Source: Actinomycetes bacterium
Lineage (GTDB): Bacteria; Actinomycetota; Actinomycetes; Actinomycetales; Demequinaceae
Direction of reading: 5' to 3'
DNA length: 16,791 nt
Assembly: GCA_023442845.1 (NCBI GenBank)
Contig: JAEZXC010000064.1
Coordinates: forward strand, 1 to 16,791
Shown here in pieces: positions 1-7,535 of the stretch (position 1 is the first letter of the stretch; each line of letters starts with the position of its first letter). The notes under the pieces were generated by a model. The model had not been told where the DNA came from. It ran no database searches and saw only the letters and a program-made list of their open reading frames with translations. The translations under genes were made by a program, and so were the position numbers.

Positions 1-306
1 CGGTGGCGCGTCGTGCAACGCGACCCGGAGGGCAATGAGTTTGCCTTTTACGGTCAGTTCACCGAGGTGGAGACACATCGGCGCACTGTGCAGACCTTTG
101 TGTCTGAGCTCTTTCCCACGATCGTCACCGAGTTGACGACGGAGTTCATGGCGACCGAGGCGGGCATCCGCATCGTCACCACTCACGACTTGGGAAGCGA
201 CCACTTCCGGCGCGGCTACATCCGCTTGGGCGGAGTAGAGCGGATGGCCGAGCAGTCCGATCACTTCGGTCGCCTGCTTCGCCAACTGCACTCACGCAAG
301 TCCTAG
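1..306 (+). CDS. SRPBCC/AHSA1-type ligand-binding domain protein, C-terminal part (5' end outside window)
   Basis: The reading frame is open from base 1 and stops with TAG at 304-306, so the gene starts before the window. The visible ~101 residues begin WRVVQRDPEGNEFAFYG, a pattern I recognise from the AHSA1-like branch of the SRPBCC (START/Bet v1) superfamily. In that family it sits in the central beta sheet and is followed by a strand of the type xRxVQTF, seen here as THRRTVQTF. The tail (MAEQSDHFGRLLRQL) fits the long C-terminal helix that closes the hydrophobic pocket. These proteins bind small hydrophobic ligands, and many are encoded beside ArsR-type regulators; the ligand cannot be predicted here. 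A GTG at 13 could look like a start, but homology continues upstream of it, so the gene is treated as 5'-partial. The family is fairly certain, the role unknown. Confidence 0.7.
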   Translation, partial: RWRVVQRDPEGNEFAFYGQFTEVETHRRTVQTFVSELFPTIVTELTTEFMATEAGIRIVTTHDLGSDHFRRGYIRLGGVERMAEQSDHFGRLLRQLHSRKS

Positions 307-357
307 GCACCTGAGCCCGCCTCACGCGCGCCATCTGGCAACGAAACGCCGGGTAAG

Positions 358-373
358 TGTGACATAGATCACA
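358..373. promoter_or_regulatory. GlxR/CRP-type operator, perfect TGTGA-N6-TCACA
   Basis: The bases TGTGACATAGATCACA match the actinobacterial GlxR/CRP consensus TGTGANNTANNTCACA at every fixed position, and the palindrome extends one base on each side (357-374). It lies in non-coding DNA about 150 bp before the ATG of a small ORF (524) and 330 bp before the PLP enzyme at 703. A weak -10-like TAGGAT is at 408-413. A start near 420 would put the operator centre at about -55 to -60, an activator-type position. The site itself is seen directly; which gene it controls is inference. Confidence 0.7.
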
Positions 374-523
374 CCGTGCGCCCCTGGCGCGCCGCCCCGG
401 GCATTCTTAGGATTGTTGCCACGCCCAACAAATCGCCAATGAGGCCGCCCGACATGGGATGACAGCCTCGCGCGCCGCCGCCTGTCACCCCCGGGCGACG
501 ACGAGAGGATCCGTCACCACACG

Positions 524-673
524 ATGCCCGCCAGCGAATCACCTGCCCCCATGAGCACCAGCATTCCCGTGATCCGCAAGTCGGACCGCGTCGACGCACC
601 CTCCACCTATGCGTCCTGGCGCGACTACGCCTTTTCTGACAAGACCGAGCAGCCGCCACCTGCCCGGGACTAG
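524..673 (+). CDS. Possible 49-residue small protein of unknown function
   Basis: The ORF runs from ATG at 524 to TAG at 671-673 and encodes 49 residues starting MPASESPAPMSTSIPVI and ending EQPPPARD. I count 39 of 49 codons ending in G or C, as expected for a real gene in this genome. It ends 29 bp before the PLP enzyme and lies downstream of the GlxR-type site at 358-373, so the two could share a transcript. The frame is open back to a TGA at 440-442, with no ATG, GTG or TTG start before 524. A purine-rich GAGAGGA (503-509) is 14 nt upstream, rather far for a ribosome binding site; an internal ATG at 551 has none. It is proline- and serine-rich with no membrane segment or signal peptide. 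I recognise no family. It could be a small regulator, a leader peptide or a chance ORF. Confidence 0.4.
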   Translation: MPASESPAPMSTSIPVIRKSDRVDAPSTYASWRDYAFSDKTEQPPPARD

Positions 674-702
674 GGCGTCGGCCGCCGTGCCAGACTTGCG
701 TC

Positions 703-1854
703 ATGGCCACTGAACGTCCCCTGCGCCACCTTTCCCTCGCCGATCTCCGCGAACGGACGTCGGCCAAGTGGCGGCGATATGACCCCGACGTCCTGCCGTT
801 GTGGGTTGCGGAAATGGACGTCACCCTTGCCGACCCAATCCGGGAAGCTCTCGAACGCGCCGTGCGCATTGGAGACACCGGGTATCCGGTCGGCACCGCA
901 TACCCCGAGGCATTCGTCGACTTTGCTCGCCGCCGTTGGGAGTGGCCCAGCCTTGACGTCGGCGACGTTCGCCCGGTGTCGGCTGTCATCCAGGGCTACA
1001 CCGAGGCACTGCTTCTCGCGGCGGGGCCCGGCGGTACGGTCGTGGTCACCTCGCCCGTTTACCCGCCGTTCTATTCGTACGTGCGTGAGGCTGGCCTCAC
1101 CGTCGTTGAGGCGCCATTGAGCGCGGACATGCGACTTGACTGCGCGGCCATCGACACCGTCATTGGTGACGCTCGTCGAGACGGCGCTCCAGGCGTGGCA
1201 GTCCTCCTGTGCAACCCGCATAACCCCGGTGGCACCCTCCACACGCGGGAGGAACTGAGTGCGCTCGCGGCAGTGGTGGGCGCGCACGGGGCGACCGTCG
1301 TCTCCGATGAGATTCACGCCCCGCTCGTCTATGCGCCAGGGACGTTTACGCCGTACGTCACCGTTGATCCGACGGCAATGGCACTCCACGCCGCTTCCAA
1401 GGCCTGGAATCTTGCCGCCATTCCAGCTGCGCTTCTCGTGTTTGGCGAAGAGGCGGCCGACGCTCGACGTGCCTTCGACGGTGGCGCTCACCATGGTCCG
1501 ACGCACTTTGGCGCGATTGCACAGACCGCAGCGTATCGAGACGGCGGTCCGTGGCTTGACGCTCTGCTCGTCGACCTCGCGGAGAACAGGGACCTGTTGC
1601 GGAGCGAGCTCGCTAAGCATGTGCCCGCAGCGCGGCTTACGCCGCTTGAGGCAACGTACCTCGCGTGGGTGGATTGCCGTCAGCTCGGTCTTGATGCTGA
1701 ACCGGCGTCGGTGTTCCTAGAACGCGGGCGGGTCGCCTTCAACTCCGGCCCAACGTTCGGCACCGGGGGCACAGGGTTTGTGCGGATCAACATTGCCACC
1801 CACCCTGAGATCCTCACCGAGGCGGTGCGGCGCATGGCGGCGGCGCTGAACTAA
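703..1854 (+). CDS. MalY/PatB-type PLP enzyme (cystathionine beta-lyase / class I-II aminotransferase fold)
   Basis: This 383-residue fold-type I PLP enzyme has the length usual for the MalY/PatB branch. Seen in order: the N-terminal KWRRYDPDVLPLWVAEMD block (residues 22-39), diagnostic of MalY/PatB C-S lyases; the TGYP substrate-pocket motif (59-62); NPHNPGG (171-177); the cofactor-contacting Asp in SDEIHAPL (201-208); the Schiff-base Lys233 in ASKAWN; and the carboxylate-binding Arg in the late GFVRIN block. Family members cleave the C-beta-S bond of cystathionine or cysteine conjugates to give a thiol, pyruvate and ammonia, in the cytoplasm. Biochemical work on the family shows some also act as aminotransferases or regulators, so the exact reaction is uncertain. 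No clear ribosome binding site precedes the ATG. The gene may be co-transcribed with the small ORF at 524-673. It converges on the methyltransferase gene with 3 bp between their stops. Confidence 0.88.
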   Translation: MATERPLRHLSLADLRERTSAKWRRYDPDVLPLWVAEMDVTLADPIREALERAVRIGDTGYPVGTAYPEAFVDFARRRWEWPSLDVGDVRPVSAVIQGYTEALLLAAGPGGTVVVTSPVYPPFYSYVREAGLTVVEAPLSADMRLDCAAIDTVIGDARRDGAPGVAVLLCNPHNPGGTLHTREELSALAAVVGAHGATVVSDEIHAPLVYAPGTFTPYVTVDPTAMALHAASKAWNLAAIPAALLVFGEEAADARRAFDGGAHHGPTHFGAIAQTAAYRDGGPWLDALLVDLAENRDLLRSELAKHVPAARLTPLEATYLAWVDCRQLGLDAEPASVFLERGRVAFNSGPTFGTGGTGFVRINIATHPEILTEAVRRMAAALN

Positions 1855-1857
1855 GGC

Positions 1858-2466
1858 TCACGCCTCGTCGCGCGGCCGGTTCCATTCGATTGTGTAGCGC
1901 CACAGGACACGGTCCTTGTAGAGAGCGCCCGGGAGGATCTCGTTGACGGCCCGCTTTACCTCGGTGAACGTGTGCGGAGGCGGCCACACCGTCGGGCAAC
2001 CGTGCTCCCAGCGACCCTTGACGAGCAAGAACGCCTTATCCGCGATGGAACCGGCAAATTCTCGCGGGAGATCACGCCATGTGGCGCGCGCAGCGCCCAC
2101 CACATAGAGACGGCCACCGGGTGCGACCCACGACTTCAAGCGTTCGAGACCTTCGCGAATGTCCATGTGGTGGAGCAACGCGCCCGAGTACACCACGTCC
2201 GCAGGCGCAAGGTCGGTATCGAAGATGTCGCCCACCACGTAGGTGATGTTGTCCGACCATTGGGCGCGGGCACGCTCAATGCTCGGTTCGTCAGCATCAA
2301 TGCCGGTGACGGCCAGACCCGCGCGGGCAAGAGTGCGTGCGGCAAGCCCTTCCCCGCATCCAGCATCGATCGCTGTCGTCGCACCCTCGGGAAGCTCAGC
2401 GAGCAGCATCGACTGATATCGAATGGTGTGATTGAAGCGCTTGTGGTCAGGAATATCCGCGTCCAT
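1858..2466 (-). CDS. Class I SAM-dependent methyltransferase
   Basis: This 202-residue protein has a Rossmann-type methyltransferase core. Motif I is IDAGCGEG (residues 33-40), which binds S-adenosylmethionine. The acidic end of strand 2 is GIDADE (55-60), contacting the ribose. VVGD (77-80) and GALLHHM (95-101) follow; the latter is the motif IV region typical of Methyltransf_11/25 families. The WVAPGGRLYVVG stretch is motif VI. After residue ~125 the protein is variable and probably shapes the substrate pocket; the substrate cannot be named. The ATG at 2466-2464 is the natural start, since homology begins within a few residues of it. The gene is divergent from the kinase at 2525 (58 bp between starts) and converges on the PLP enzyme. 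Confidence 0.85.
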   Translation of the reverse strand: MDADIPDHKRFNHTIRYQSMLLAELPEGATTAIDAGCGEGLAARTLARAGLAVTGIDADEPSIERARAQWSDNITYVVGDIFDTDLAPADVVYSGALLHHMDIREGLERLKSWVAPGGRLYVVGAARATWRDLPREFAGSIADKAFLLVKGRWEHGCPTVWPPPHTFTEVKRAVNEILPGALYKDRVLWRYTIEWNRPRDEA

Positions 2467-2524
2467 GTCCCCAAGTGTGCCCGGTGAATTAGCCAGTGCG
2501 TGACGAATCGATCACCCGTACGCT

Positions 2525-3499
2525 GTGAGCGTGAGCAGTGACGCCACGCCCCCGGCTGAGGTCGAGATCGATGCGGCGCTCGTCCGTGCGCTCTTGCGCG
2601 CACAGCAGCCCGAGCTCGCCGAGTTGCCAATCGGTGATCGCTACGAGGGCTGGGACAACGTGACGTTCCGTCTCGGAGACACGTGGGCGGTGCGCTTGCC
2701 CCGGCGAGCGCTCGGCGCGACGAACCTCGCACAGGAGATCGACTGGCTTCCCAGAATCAGCGAAAACTGGACGTTTGCCGCACCAATTCCTTGGGTACGT
2801 GGCGCGCCAGGCGAGGGCTTTCCGTGGGTGTGGGCGGTGGTGCCGTGGATCGAAGGCCGACCGGTCTACGAGTCGCCGTTCCATTCGCTCGGAGCGCGCC
2901 ACCTGGGACGAGCCCTCGCCGAGATCCACCAGCCAATCGAAATCGAGACCCCCATTAACCCGTTCCGCTCGGTCTCCCTCGCTCAGCGTGCGGAACGACT
3001 CGACTGCCGCTTAGCCGTTCTTGAGGAGAAGCACCGCGGTCACATTGCCGGCGGCGATGCCCGTCGCATCTATTCGCGAGGCTCGCTCGTGCCATGCGAG
3101 GAGTTCACATGGGCACACCTCGACCTTCATGGCGGCAATGTCCTCACACTCAACGGCGCCTTCGCTGGGATCATCGACTGGGGAGATGCCGCTGCTGGCG
3201 ACCCCGCGACCGATCTAGGCCAAGTGTTGACACTCGTCGGACGCCGACGTTTTCGCGACGTCGTGCGGGGCTATGCCGACGCTGGAGGCGCGGCAGCCAG
3301 CCGCTCGAGTTTGTCAGAACAGACAGCGCGACGAGTAGAGGCCGAGGCGGTTGGCTACGCGGTGACGCTTGCGAGCATGACCGACCCCACGCACAGTGTC
3401 GCCGGTTGGCGGGCACTCACGGACCTCGGATTCGCGGACGGCGTGCCCGACGAGGTACTCGACAACGCCGGCATCACCAACGACCAAGGTGCCGCATAA
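2525..3499 (+). CDS. APH-family (aminoglycoside phosphotransferase fold) small-molecule kinase
   Basis: This 324-residue protein belongs to the APH/choline-kinase-like fold. The catalytic loop is HLDLHGGN (residues 198-205), the HxDxxxxN Brenner motif with Asp200 as catalytic base. It is followed by IIDWGD (216-221), the metal-binding DFG-equivalent. The N-lobe block DNVTFRLGDTWAVRLPRR (44-61) matches the nucleotide-binding beta sheet, with Arg57 where kinases often have Lys, a common variation in this family. GDPATDLGQVL (225-235) is the usual helix after the metal site. Members phosphorylate aminoglycosides, macrolides, homoserine, sugars or other hydroxylated metabolites; nothing here proves antibiotic resistance. 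The GTG start has no strong Shine-Dalgarno sequence, and a second in-frame GTG at 2531 is possible. It ends 9 bp before the convergent SIP gene. Confidence 0.82.
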   Translation: MSVSSDATPPAEVEIDAALVRALLRAQQPELAELPIGDRYEGWDNVTFRLGDTWAVRLPRRALGATNLAQEIDWLPRISENWTFAAPIPWVRGAPGEGFPWVWAVVPWIEGRPVYESPFHSLGARHLGRALAEIHQPIEIETPINPFRSVSLAQRAERLDCRLAVLEEKHRGHIAGGDARRIYSRGSLVPCEEFTWAHLDLHGGNVLTLNGAFAGIIDWGDAAAGDPATDLGQVLTLVGRRRFRDVVRGYADAGGAAASRSSLSEQTARRVEAEAVGYAVTLASMTDPTHSVAGWRALTDLGFADGVPDEVLDNAGITNDQGAA

Positions 3500-3508
3500 G
3501 CGGGCTCG

Positions 3509-4333
3509 TCAGAATCCGAACGCCCTTAAGAGCGGTTCAGCCTCGATCCAGTTTTCTTCGTCGCTGCGGTCGTCTCGCCACACCGCGAGGTAGCGGTCGC
3601 GCTGCTCGTCAGTGAGCCCGTTCCATACCGACATGATGCGCTCGTGTTCCGCGTGCCAATACCCCACAATGCGCAGTGCCGACGTAGGCATTCCACGCTC
3701 CCCGCGGACATAGGTGCGAATCCGTCGTGACAAAGCGGACTCGCAAGCGACCCACAGATACGGTTCGGATTCGGTGGAGTCGAGAAGGCGCGCCACCGCA
3801 TCCATCAAGATGCTTGGACCGATGCCGTTGCCTCCGATACGCCACTCAAGATCGACGTCGGCGAGACTCGTCAAAGTGCGAGAGTCGGCCATGGTCGCCA
3901 CCTCAATCACCACACGGAAGCGCTCCTCAGGGCGGGCCTCTTCGAGGATGCGAGCAATGGCGGGTATCGCCGTTGCGTCGCCCACGAGGAGGCGCGTTAC
4001 CGTGGCGTCAGGGGCGCGGTAGTAGCCCTTTGGCTCCGAAATCAGCACCTCGTCACCGGGCAAGACCGACTCGCCCCATGCGGCCCCGGGCCCGTGCCCG
4101 TGGGTCGCAATTTCCATCTCGATGCCATCCGGCCGCACCCGCGAGATTGTGTAGTGGCGCGCCGTGTGGCCGTGCGCAACGTCGGCCTCTTCGGCACCCA
4201 ATTCCACGTGAACAAACTCGTCCGGGTCACCTGAGGAAGTCCATTCGCCCGGAGCGGTGGCGAGTGCCACCCGGACAAATCCGGGTGACACTCGCTCGAC
4301 GTCCGTGACAACGGCGCGGATGGTCGATTCCAT
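3509..4333 (-). CDS. Siderophore-interacting protein (FAD-dependent ferric-siderophore reductase, ViuB/SIP family)
   Basis: This 274-residue flavoprotein releases iron from imported ferric siderophores by reducing Fe(III) in the cytoplasm. The FAD-binding RHYTISR block (residues 59-65; the family has RxYTxR) is followed by HGHGPGAAW (78-86), which contacts the flavin pyrophosphate, and EPKGYYR. The C-terminal NAD(P)H-binding half shows GDATAIPAIARIL (118-130), WVACES (194-199) and the SIP hallmark GYWHAEHE (224-231). The length is normal. It is the last gene of the iron locus; its ATG lies 2 bp after the stop of the binding-protein gene and has no ribosome binding site of its own, so translational coupling is likely. 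Iron repression through the DtxR-like box at 6389-6407 is inferred. Confidence 0.92.
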   Translation of the reverse strand: MESTIRAVVTDVERVSPGFVRVALATAPGEWTSSGDPDEFVHVELGAEEADVAHGHTARHYTISRVRPDGIEMEIATHGHGPGAAWGESVLPGDEVLISEPKGYYRAPDATVTRLLVGDATAIPAIARILEEARPEERFRVVIEVATMADSRTLTSLADVDLEWRIGGNGIGPSILMDAVARLLDSTESEPYLWVACESALSRRIRTYVRGERGMPTSALRIVGYWHAEHERIMSVWNGLTDEQRDRYLAVWRDDRSDEENWIEAEPLLRAFGF

Positions 4334-4335
4334 CG

Positions 4336-5403
4336 CTATGCAGCCGTCTCTGCGTCAGGAATCTCCGTAGCCGGATCCCCGTCAAGAGCAGCCTTCAACT
4401 GCGGCACCAACGTATCGAGGACGTACGCCTGCGACAGCGGCGAAGCGAAGGAGAAGGCTCCCTCAAACACCGAGTCCGTTGACCAAATGTGGCCACCCGA
4501 CTTCGTGATGTTGAGGTTGGGGTATGCGGGCATCGCTTCCACCTGCGCGCGGGTGTCGGGCGATAGCGCCGTCAGCCACACAACGGTGTCAAGGTCGAGC
4601 AAGTCGAGGCGTTCGGGGCTGAGGGAGAGGTAGAAGTCGGTGGCGGGATCGCCAGCGCTATCGATCGCTGCGACATCGAGGCCGAGACGGCCGAGAAGTG
4701 CCGGTCGGGGATCGTGGGAGAAGTAGGCGCCTGGCTGACCCTCATAGACGAAGCCGACCGCGGCGGTCTTGCCGTCCCACTCTGGGAACTCAGCACGGAC
4801 GTCCGCAAAACGAGCCTCGAGGTTGGCAATGAGCTGCTCGCCCTCGTCGACCTTGCCGAGCGCGGCCGCAATCATGCGGGTCTCCTCGTCGAACGGCATG
4901 CCGTAGTCCTCGTAGTCGCCGCTCTGCGCAACAACCGGGGCGATCTGCGAGAGGAGGTCGTACTGCTCTTGAGTGATGCCGGACCACGTTGCCACAATGA
5001 GGTCGGGCTCCAAGGCCGCGACCTGCTCGATGTTGATCTCCCCCGCGGGAAGTACCTCGGGCTCAGCGCCGACGGCCTGACGAGCCTCGTCGGCCCATGG
5101 CCACGTCGCGTAGTCATAGCCGTTGTACCACTCGCGCACCGCGACGGGCGCAACACCAAGCGCGTAGAGCCAGTCCTGCTCGTGGAAGCCAACGCTCACC
5201 ACCCGCTCCGGCTCCGATTCGACGGTCGTCGAGCCGAACTTGTGCTCGAGCGTGACGGGGAAAGCACCGTCGGTGGCCGCATCAGGCGCACCCGATCCGC
5301 TCGGTCCGGCTTGGGTGTCGCTATCGCCGCTTGAACATGCCGTCAGCACGAGCAGTGCTGCGGCCGCAACCGCAACTCCGAGGCGTCGCAGGGTGGGTGT
5401 CAT
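4336..5403 (-). CDS. Iron-siderophore ABC transporter substrate-binding lipoprotein (FepB/FecB type)
   Basis: This 355-residue binding protein captures ferric siderophores at the cell surface and hands them to the FecCD-type permeases. The N-terminus is a lipoprotein signal: RR at residues 6-7, a hydrophobic stretch to residue 20, and the lipobox LTAC with the lipidated Cys23. A Ser/Asp/Gly-rich linker follows. The mature protein shows features of the type III (helical-backbone) iron-siderophore family: ESEPERVVSVGFHEQDWLYALG (the start of the N-lobe), the NIEQVAALEPDLIVA block where the first lobe ends, and a C-lobe ending in a helix before DTLVPQL. Its start overlaps the stop of the ATPase gene by 4 bp (5400-5403), so the two are translationally coupled. 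The cognate siderophore is unknown. Confidence 0.93.
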   Translation of the reverse strand: MTPTLRRLGVAVAAAALLVLTACSSGDSDTQAGPSGSGAPDAATDGAFPVTLEHKFGSTTVESEPERVVSVGFHEQDWLYALGVAPVAVREWYNGYDYATWPWADEARQAVGAEPEVLPAGEINIEQVAALEPDLIVATWSGITQEQYDLLSQIAPVVAQSGDYEDYGMPFDEETRMIAAALGKVDEGEQLIANLEARFADVRAEFPEWDGKTAAVGFVYEGQPGAYFSHDPRPALLGRLGLDVAAIDSAGDPATDFYLSLSPERLDLLDLDTVVWLTALSPDTRAQVEAMPAYPNLNITKSGGHIWSTDSVFEGAFSFASPLSQAYVLDTLVPQLKAALDGDPATEIPDAETAA

Positions 5404-6347
5404 CGTGTCCTCTCAAGTGAGTGGTGGGAGGCGGGAATCGCCTCGGTGAATACGACGCTGTCCCCAGCGTCAGTGGGGTGGACCGCCTTGACACCCGGAG
5501 GCGCTGCTGACGGGACAATGAGCGGAGTGCCGGTCACCGGGTCTGGCACCACGGTGACGGGCAAGCCGAACGCCGCGCCGACGCGCTGCTCCGTCAGGAC
5601 ATCGCGTGGCGAGCCACTGGCCAAGACCAGACCGGCAGACATGAGGACGAGGTGGTCCGCGTACCGCGCTGCCTGGGCGAGGTCATGCAACACGGCGACG
5701 ACGGTCCGGCCTTCCGCCGCGAGGCGGTGGACGAGGTCGAGAACGTCGTACTGATGGGCGATGTCGAGGAACGTTGTCGGTTCATCAAGCAGTAGCAGCT
5801 CGGTTTGCTGTGCGAGAGCGAGGGCAATCCACGCACGCTGACGCTGTCCGCCGGAGAGCGAGTCGACGGGCCGATCCGCAAGGCCCCCGAGACCGGTTGC
5901 GTGGATCGCGTCATTGACGGCGTCAGTATCGCGCTGCGACCACGCCGAGAAGGGCCCAAGGTGCGGCGTGCGGCCCCGCGCGATGAGGTCACGCACAGTG
6001 ATCCCGGCGGGCGCGGTGGGGGCCTGTGGCAGGAGGCCAACCTCACGTGCCACGTCCCTCGTGGGCAGCGAGTGGATGTCAGCGCCGTCGAGCAATACCG
6101 CACCGAGCTGGGGCTTGTGAAGTCGAGACAACGCGCGCAACAGTGTGGACTTGCCGCAACCATTGGGGCCGATGATCGCCGTGAACGCACCCGGCGGAAC
6201 ATCCAAAGAGAGGTCATGAACAACTCGAGCGTTGCCGTAGGCGAGAGACAGATGGGACGCCGCGAGTCGGGTGCCGGCGCCCGCCACCTCAGCATGTATA
6301 CGGGTGTCCTCCGCTGTACGAGCGCGCGCAGTGGCGTCGGCGTTCAT
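5400..6347 (-). CDS. Ferric-siderophore ABC transporter ATP-binding protein (FepC/FecE type)
   Basis: This 315-residue nucleotide-binding subunit powers siderophore import. All ABC motifs are intact: Walker A GPNGCGKST (residues 60-68), Q-loop Gln108 in LLPQAP, signature LSGGQRQR (164-171), Walker B LLLLDEP (184-190), D-loop TTFLD and the switch His221. The LARGRTPHLGPF-like segment (residues 122-133) and the RNPLA-containing permeases of the same locus are typical of FepC systems. The protein has an extra ~28-residue N-terminus and ~50 residues after the core, so a slightly later start is possible, but GGGAG lies about 5 nt before the ATG chosen. It is the first gene behind the promoter and DtxR-like box at 6389-6425 and overlaps the binding-protein gene by 4 bp. 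Confidence 0.94.
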   Translation of the reverse strand: MNADATARARTAEDTRIHAEVAGAGTRLAASHLSLAYGNARVVHDLSLDVPPGAFTAIIGPNGCGKSTLLRALSRLHKPQLGAVLLDGADIHSLPTRDVAREVGLLPQAPTAPAGITVRDLIARGRTPHLGPFSAWSQRDTDAVNDAIHATGLGGLADRPVDSLSGGQRQRAWIALALAQQTELLLLDEPTTFLDIAHQYDVLDLVHRLAAEGRTVVAVLHDLAQAARYADHLVLMSAGLVLASGSPRDVLTEQRVGAAFGLPVTVVPDPVTGTPLIVPSAAPPGVKAVHPTDAGDSVVFTEAIPASHHSLERTR

Positions 6348-6388
6348 GGGGCTCCCACGGGGATCGGGCCGCGGACTTTGCGGCCAAG

Positions 6389-6407
6389 TAAGGTAACCCT
6401 AACTGCC
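6389..6407. promoter_or_regulatory. DtxR/IdeR-like iron box
   Basis: Read on the plus strand, the core TAAGGTAACCCTAAC (6389-6403) agrees with the DtxR/IdeR consensus TTAGGTTAGCCTAACCTAA at 12 of the first 15 positions (12 of 19 overall, by hand). It ends 42 bp before the ATPase start codon (6347) and contains the proposed -10 (6396-6401), so a bound regulator would block RNA polymerase. Iron-dependent repression of the ATPase, binding protein and reductase is the expected result. Confidence 0.6.
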
Positions 6408-6425
6408 AATTACGCAAGTAGTCAA
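6396..6425 (-). promoter_or_regulatory. Promoter of the ATPase / binding protein / SIP unit
   Basis: On the minus strand, -35 TTGACT (6425-6420), an 18-bp spacer and -10 TAGGGT (6401-6396) form a reasonable sigma-70-type promoter for the gene starting at 6347. The -10 lies within the DtxR-like box, and the -35 lies mostly in the spacer of the inverted repeat at 6407-6436. This supports a start of transcription inside the gap between the permeases and the ATPase, even if read-through from the permeases also occurs. Confidence 0.5.
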
Positions 6426-6436
6426 TTGCGTAATTG
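6407..6436. repeat. Perfect 11-bp inverted repeat (candidate operator)
   Basis: CAATTACGCAA (6407-6417) and its exact reverse complement TTGCGTAATTG (6426-6436) are separated by 8 bp. The AT-rich arms stand out in GC-rich surroundings and flank the -35 of the iron-locus promoter. A tighter overlapping palindrome TCAATT-GCGT-AATTGA is at 6422-6437. This looks like a dimeric regulator site of MarR/TetR style; the regulator is not in the window. Confidence 0.6.
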
Positions 6437-6444
6437 ACGGGTGC

Positions 6445-6486
6445 CGTCGGGTGGGCACCACTACCCCGCTTGTGCGGCGCCCGACG
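6445..6486 (-). terminator. Possible hairpin after the permease pair
   Basis: CGTCGGG (6445-6451) pairs with CCCGACG (6480-6486), and an overlapping alternative pairs GGTGCC with GGCACC (about 6440-6457). It lies 15 bp beyond the stop of the second permease gene and before the promoter of the ATPase gene. There is no T-run, so it may be an attenuator or partial terminator rather than a strong stop. Confidence 0.3.
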
Positions 6487-6500
6487 CCCCCCGCGCCGGC

Positions 6501-7535
6501 CTAGATACTCCCCCGCAGGCGCGTGAGCAGCATGAGGAGGTACGGGGCACCGATCGCGGCGGTGAGCAAACCAATCGGCAACTGCGTAGGAGACAACGCC
6601 TCTCGAGCGATGAGGTCGGCAACAGAGGTGAGACACGCACCCATGAGCGCGGACGCCCCCAACGCGATGCCGCCCGAGGCTGATAACCGTCGCGCAATCG
6701 CAGGCGCGACAAGCGCAACAAAGCCAATTGGGCCTGTCACCGCAGTCGCAAGCCCGGCGGCGATGCCCGACAGCGCCACTGCGCCAAGTCGCACGCGCAC
6801 GAGGTTGACTCCAAGCGCTGCGGCGAGGTCGTCACCCATCTCCATCACTCGTAACCGGCGCTGAAACCATGCCGCGGCAGGCACAATGACGGCGAGCGCC
6901 ACGGCTGAGATGACGACGTGGCGCCACACCCGGGCGTTCGTCGAGCCGACCGTCCACAGGTACGCAGAGCCGGCGACTTTCTCCGGAAGCCTCGTCAATA
7001 AATACGTGACGATGGACGTGGCGACAAAGCCAATACCGATGCCCGCGAGCACCATGCGCATCGGCTGGATACCCTCGCGCCAACCAAGCGCCGTGATGAG
7101 TGCGGCCGTGAGGAGTGAGCCCAAGATGGCCCACGGCGCAATGGCGAGAGAGTCTGACTTGCCTAACACAGCGATCGCGGTGACGGCCGCCGCCGATCCG
7201 CCCGCCGTTACACCAAGGAGATCGGGTGACGCCAAGGGGTTGCGCGCAACGGACTGCAATAGCGCGCCTGAGACACCGAGAAGTGCCCCGACGAGTGCCG
7301 CGGTATAGGCGCGAGGGGCACGCAATTGGCCGACGACAAAGTCGGCGCCATCGGACGATATCCCGACGCCGGCCTTCAGCACTTCCGGAAGCGGTAGTTC
7401 AATCTGGCCGGTCGCAAGCGACGCGATCACGCTGATGAGGAGCACAATGGCAAGAGCGGCGGGCACGAGCACCGACCGTCGCGAGCGCAACCGCCGGCTG
7501 GGAATCGCCGAGCTGCGAGGCTGAATCACGCTCAT
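6501..7535 (-). CDS. FecCD-family siderophore ABC permease (FepG-like, second permease)
   Basis: This 344-residue integral membrane protein is one half of the heterodimeric ferric-siderophore channel. It begins with an Arg-rich cytoplasmic tail and a first TM segment (LVPAALAIVLLISVIAS). Next comes the FecCD signature: LRAPRAYTAALVGALLGVSG, then LLQSVARNPLASPDLLGV, followed by repeated hydrophobic segments (about nine to ten in all). The ATPase-coupling region reads LGVNLVRVRLGAVAL. PTQLPIGLLTAAIGAPYLLMLL near the C-terminus is the highly conserved last helix of these permeases. The length is typical. Its ATG overlaps the TGA of the first permease (7532-7535), showing coupled translation. A 153-bp gap separates it from the ATPase gene. 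Confidence 0.93.
   Translation of the reverse strand: MSVIQPRSSAIPSRRLRSRRSVLVPAALAIVLLISVIASLATGQIELPLPEVLKAGVGISSDGADFVVGQLRAPRAYTAALVGALLGVSGALLQSVARNPLASPDLLGVTAGGSAAAVTAIAVLGKSDSLAIAPWAILGSLLTAALITALGWREGIQPMRMVLAGIGIGFVATSIVTYLLTRLPEKVAGSAYLWTVGSTNARVWRHVVISAVALAVIVPAAAWFQRRLRVMEMGDDLAAALGVNLVRVRLGAVALSGIAAGLATAVTGPIGFVALVAPAIARRLSASGGIALGASALMGACLTSVADLIAREALSPTQLPIGLLTAAIGAPYLLMLLTRLRGSI

Noticed and set aside
2500..2515. Second GlxR/CRP site between the methyltransferase and APH genes
   Set aside because: The half-sites GTGA and TCAC are 8 bp apart rather than 6, and the outer T/A bases are missing.
2525..3499. Naming the APH-fold kinase as an antibiotic resistance gene
   Set aside because: The fold includes kinases for many metabolites, and no substrate-specific feature is visible.
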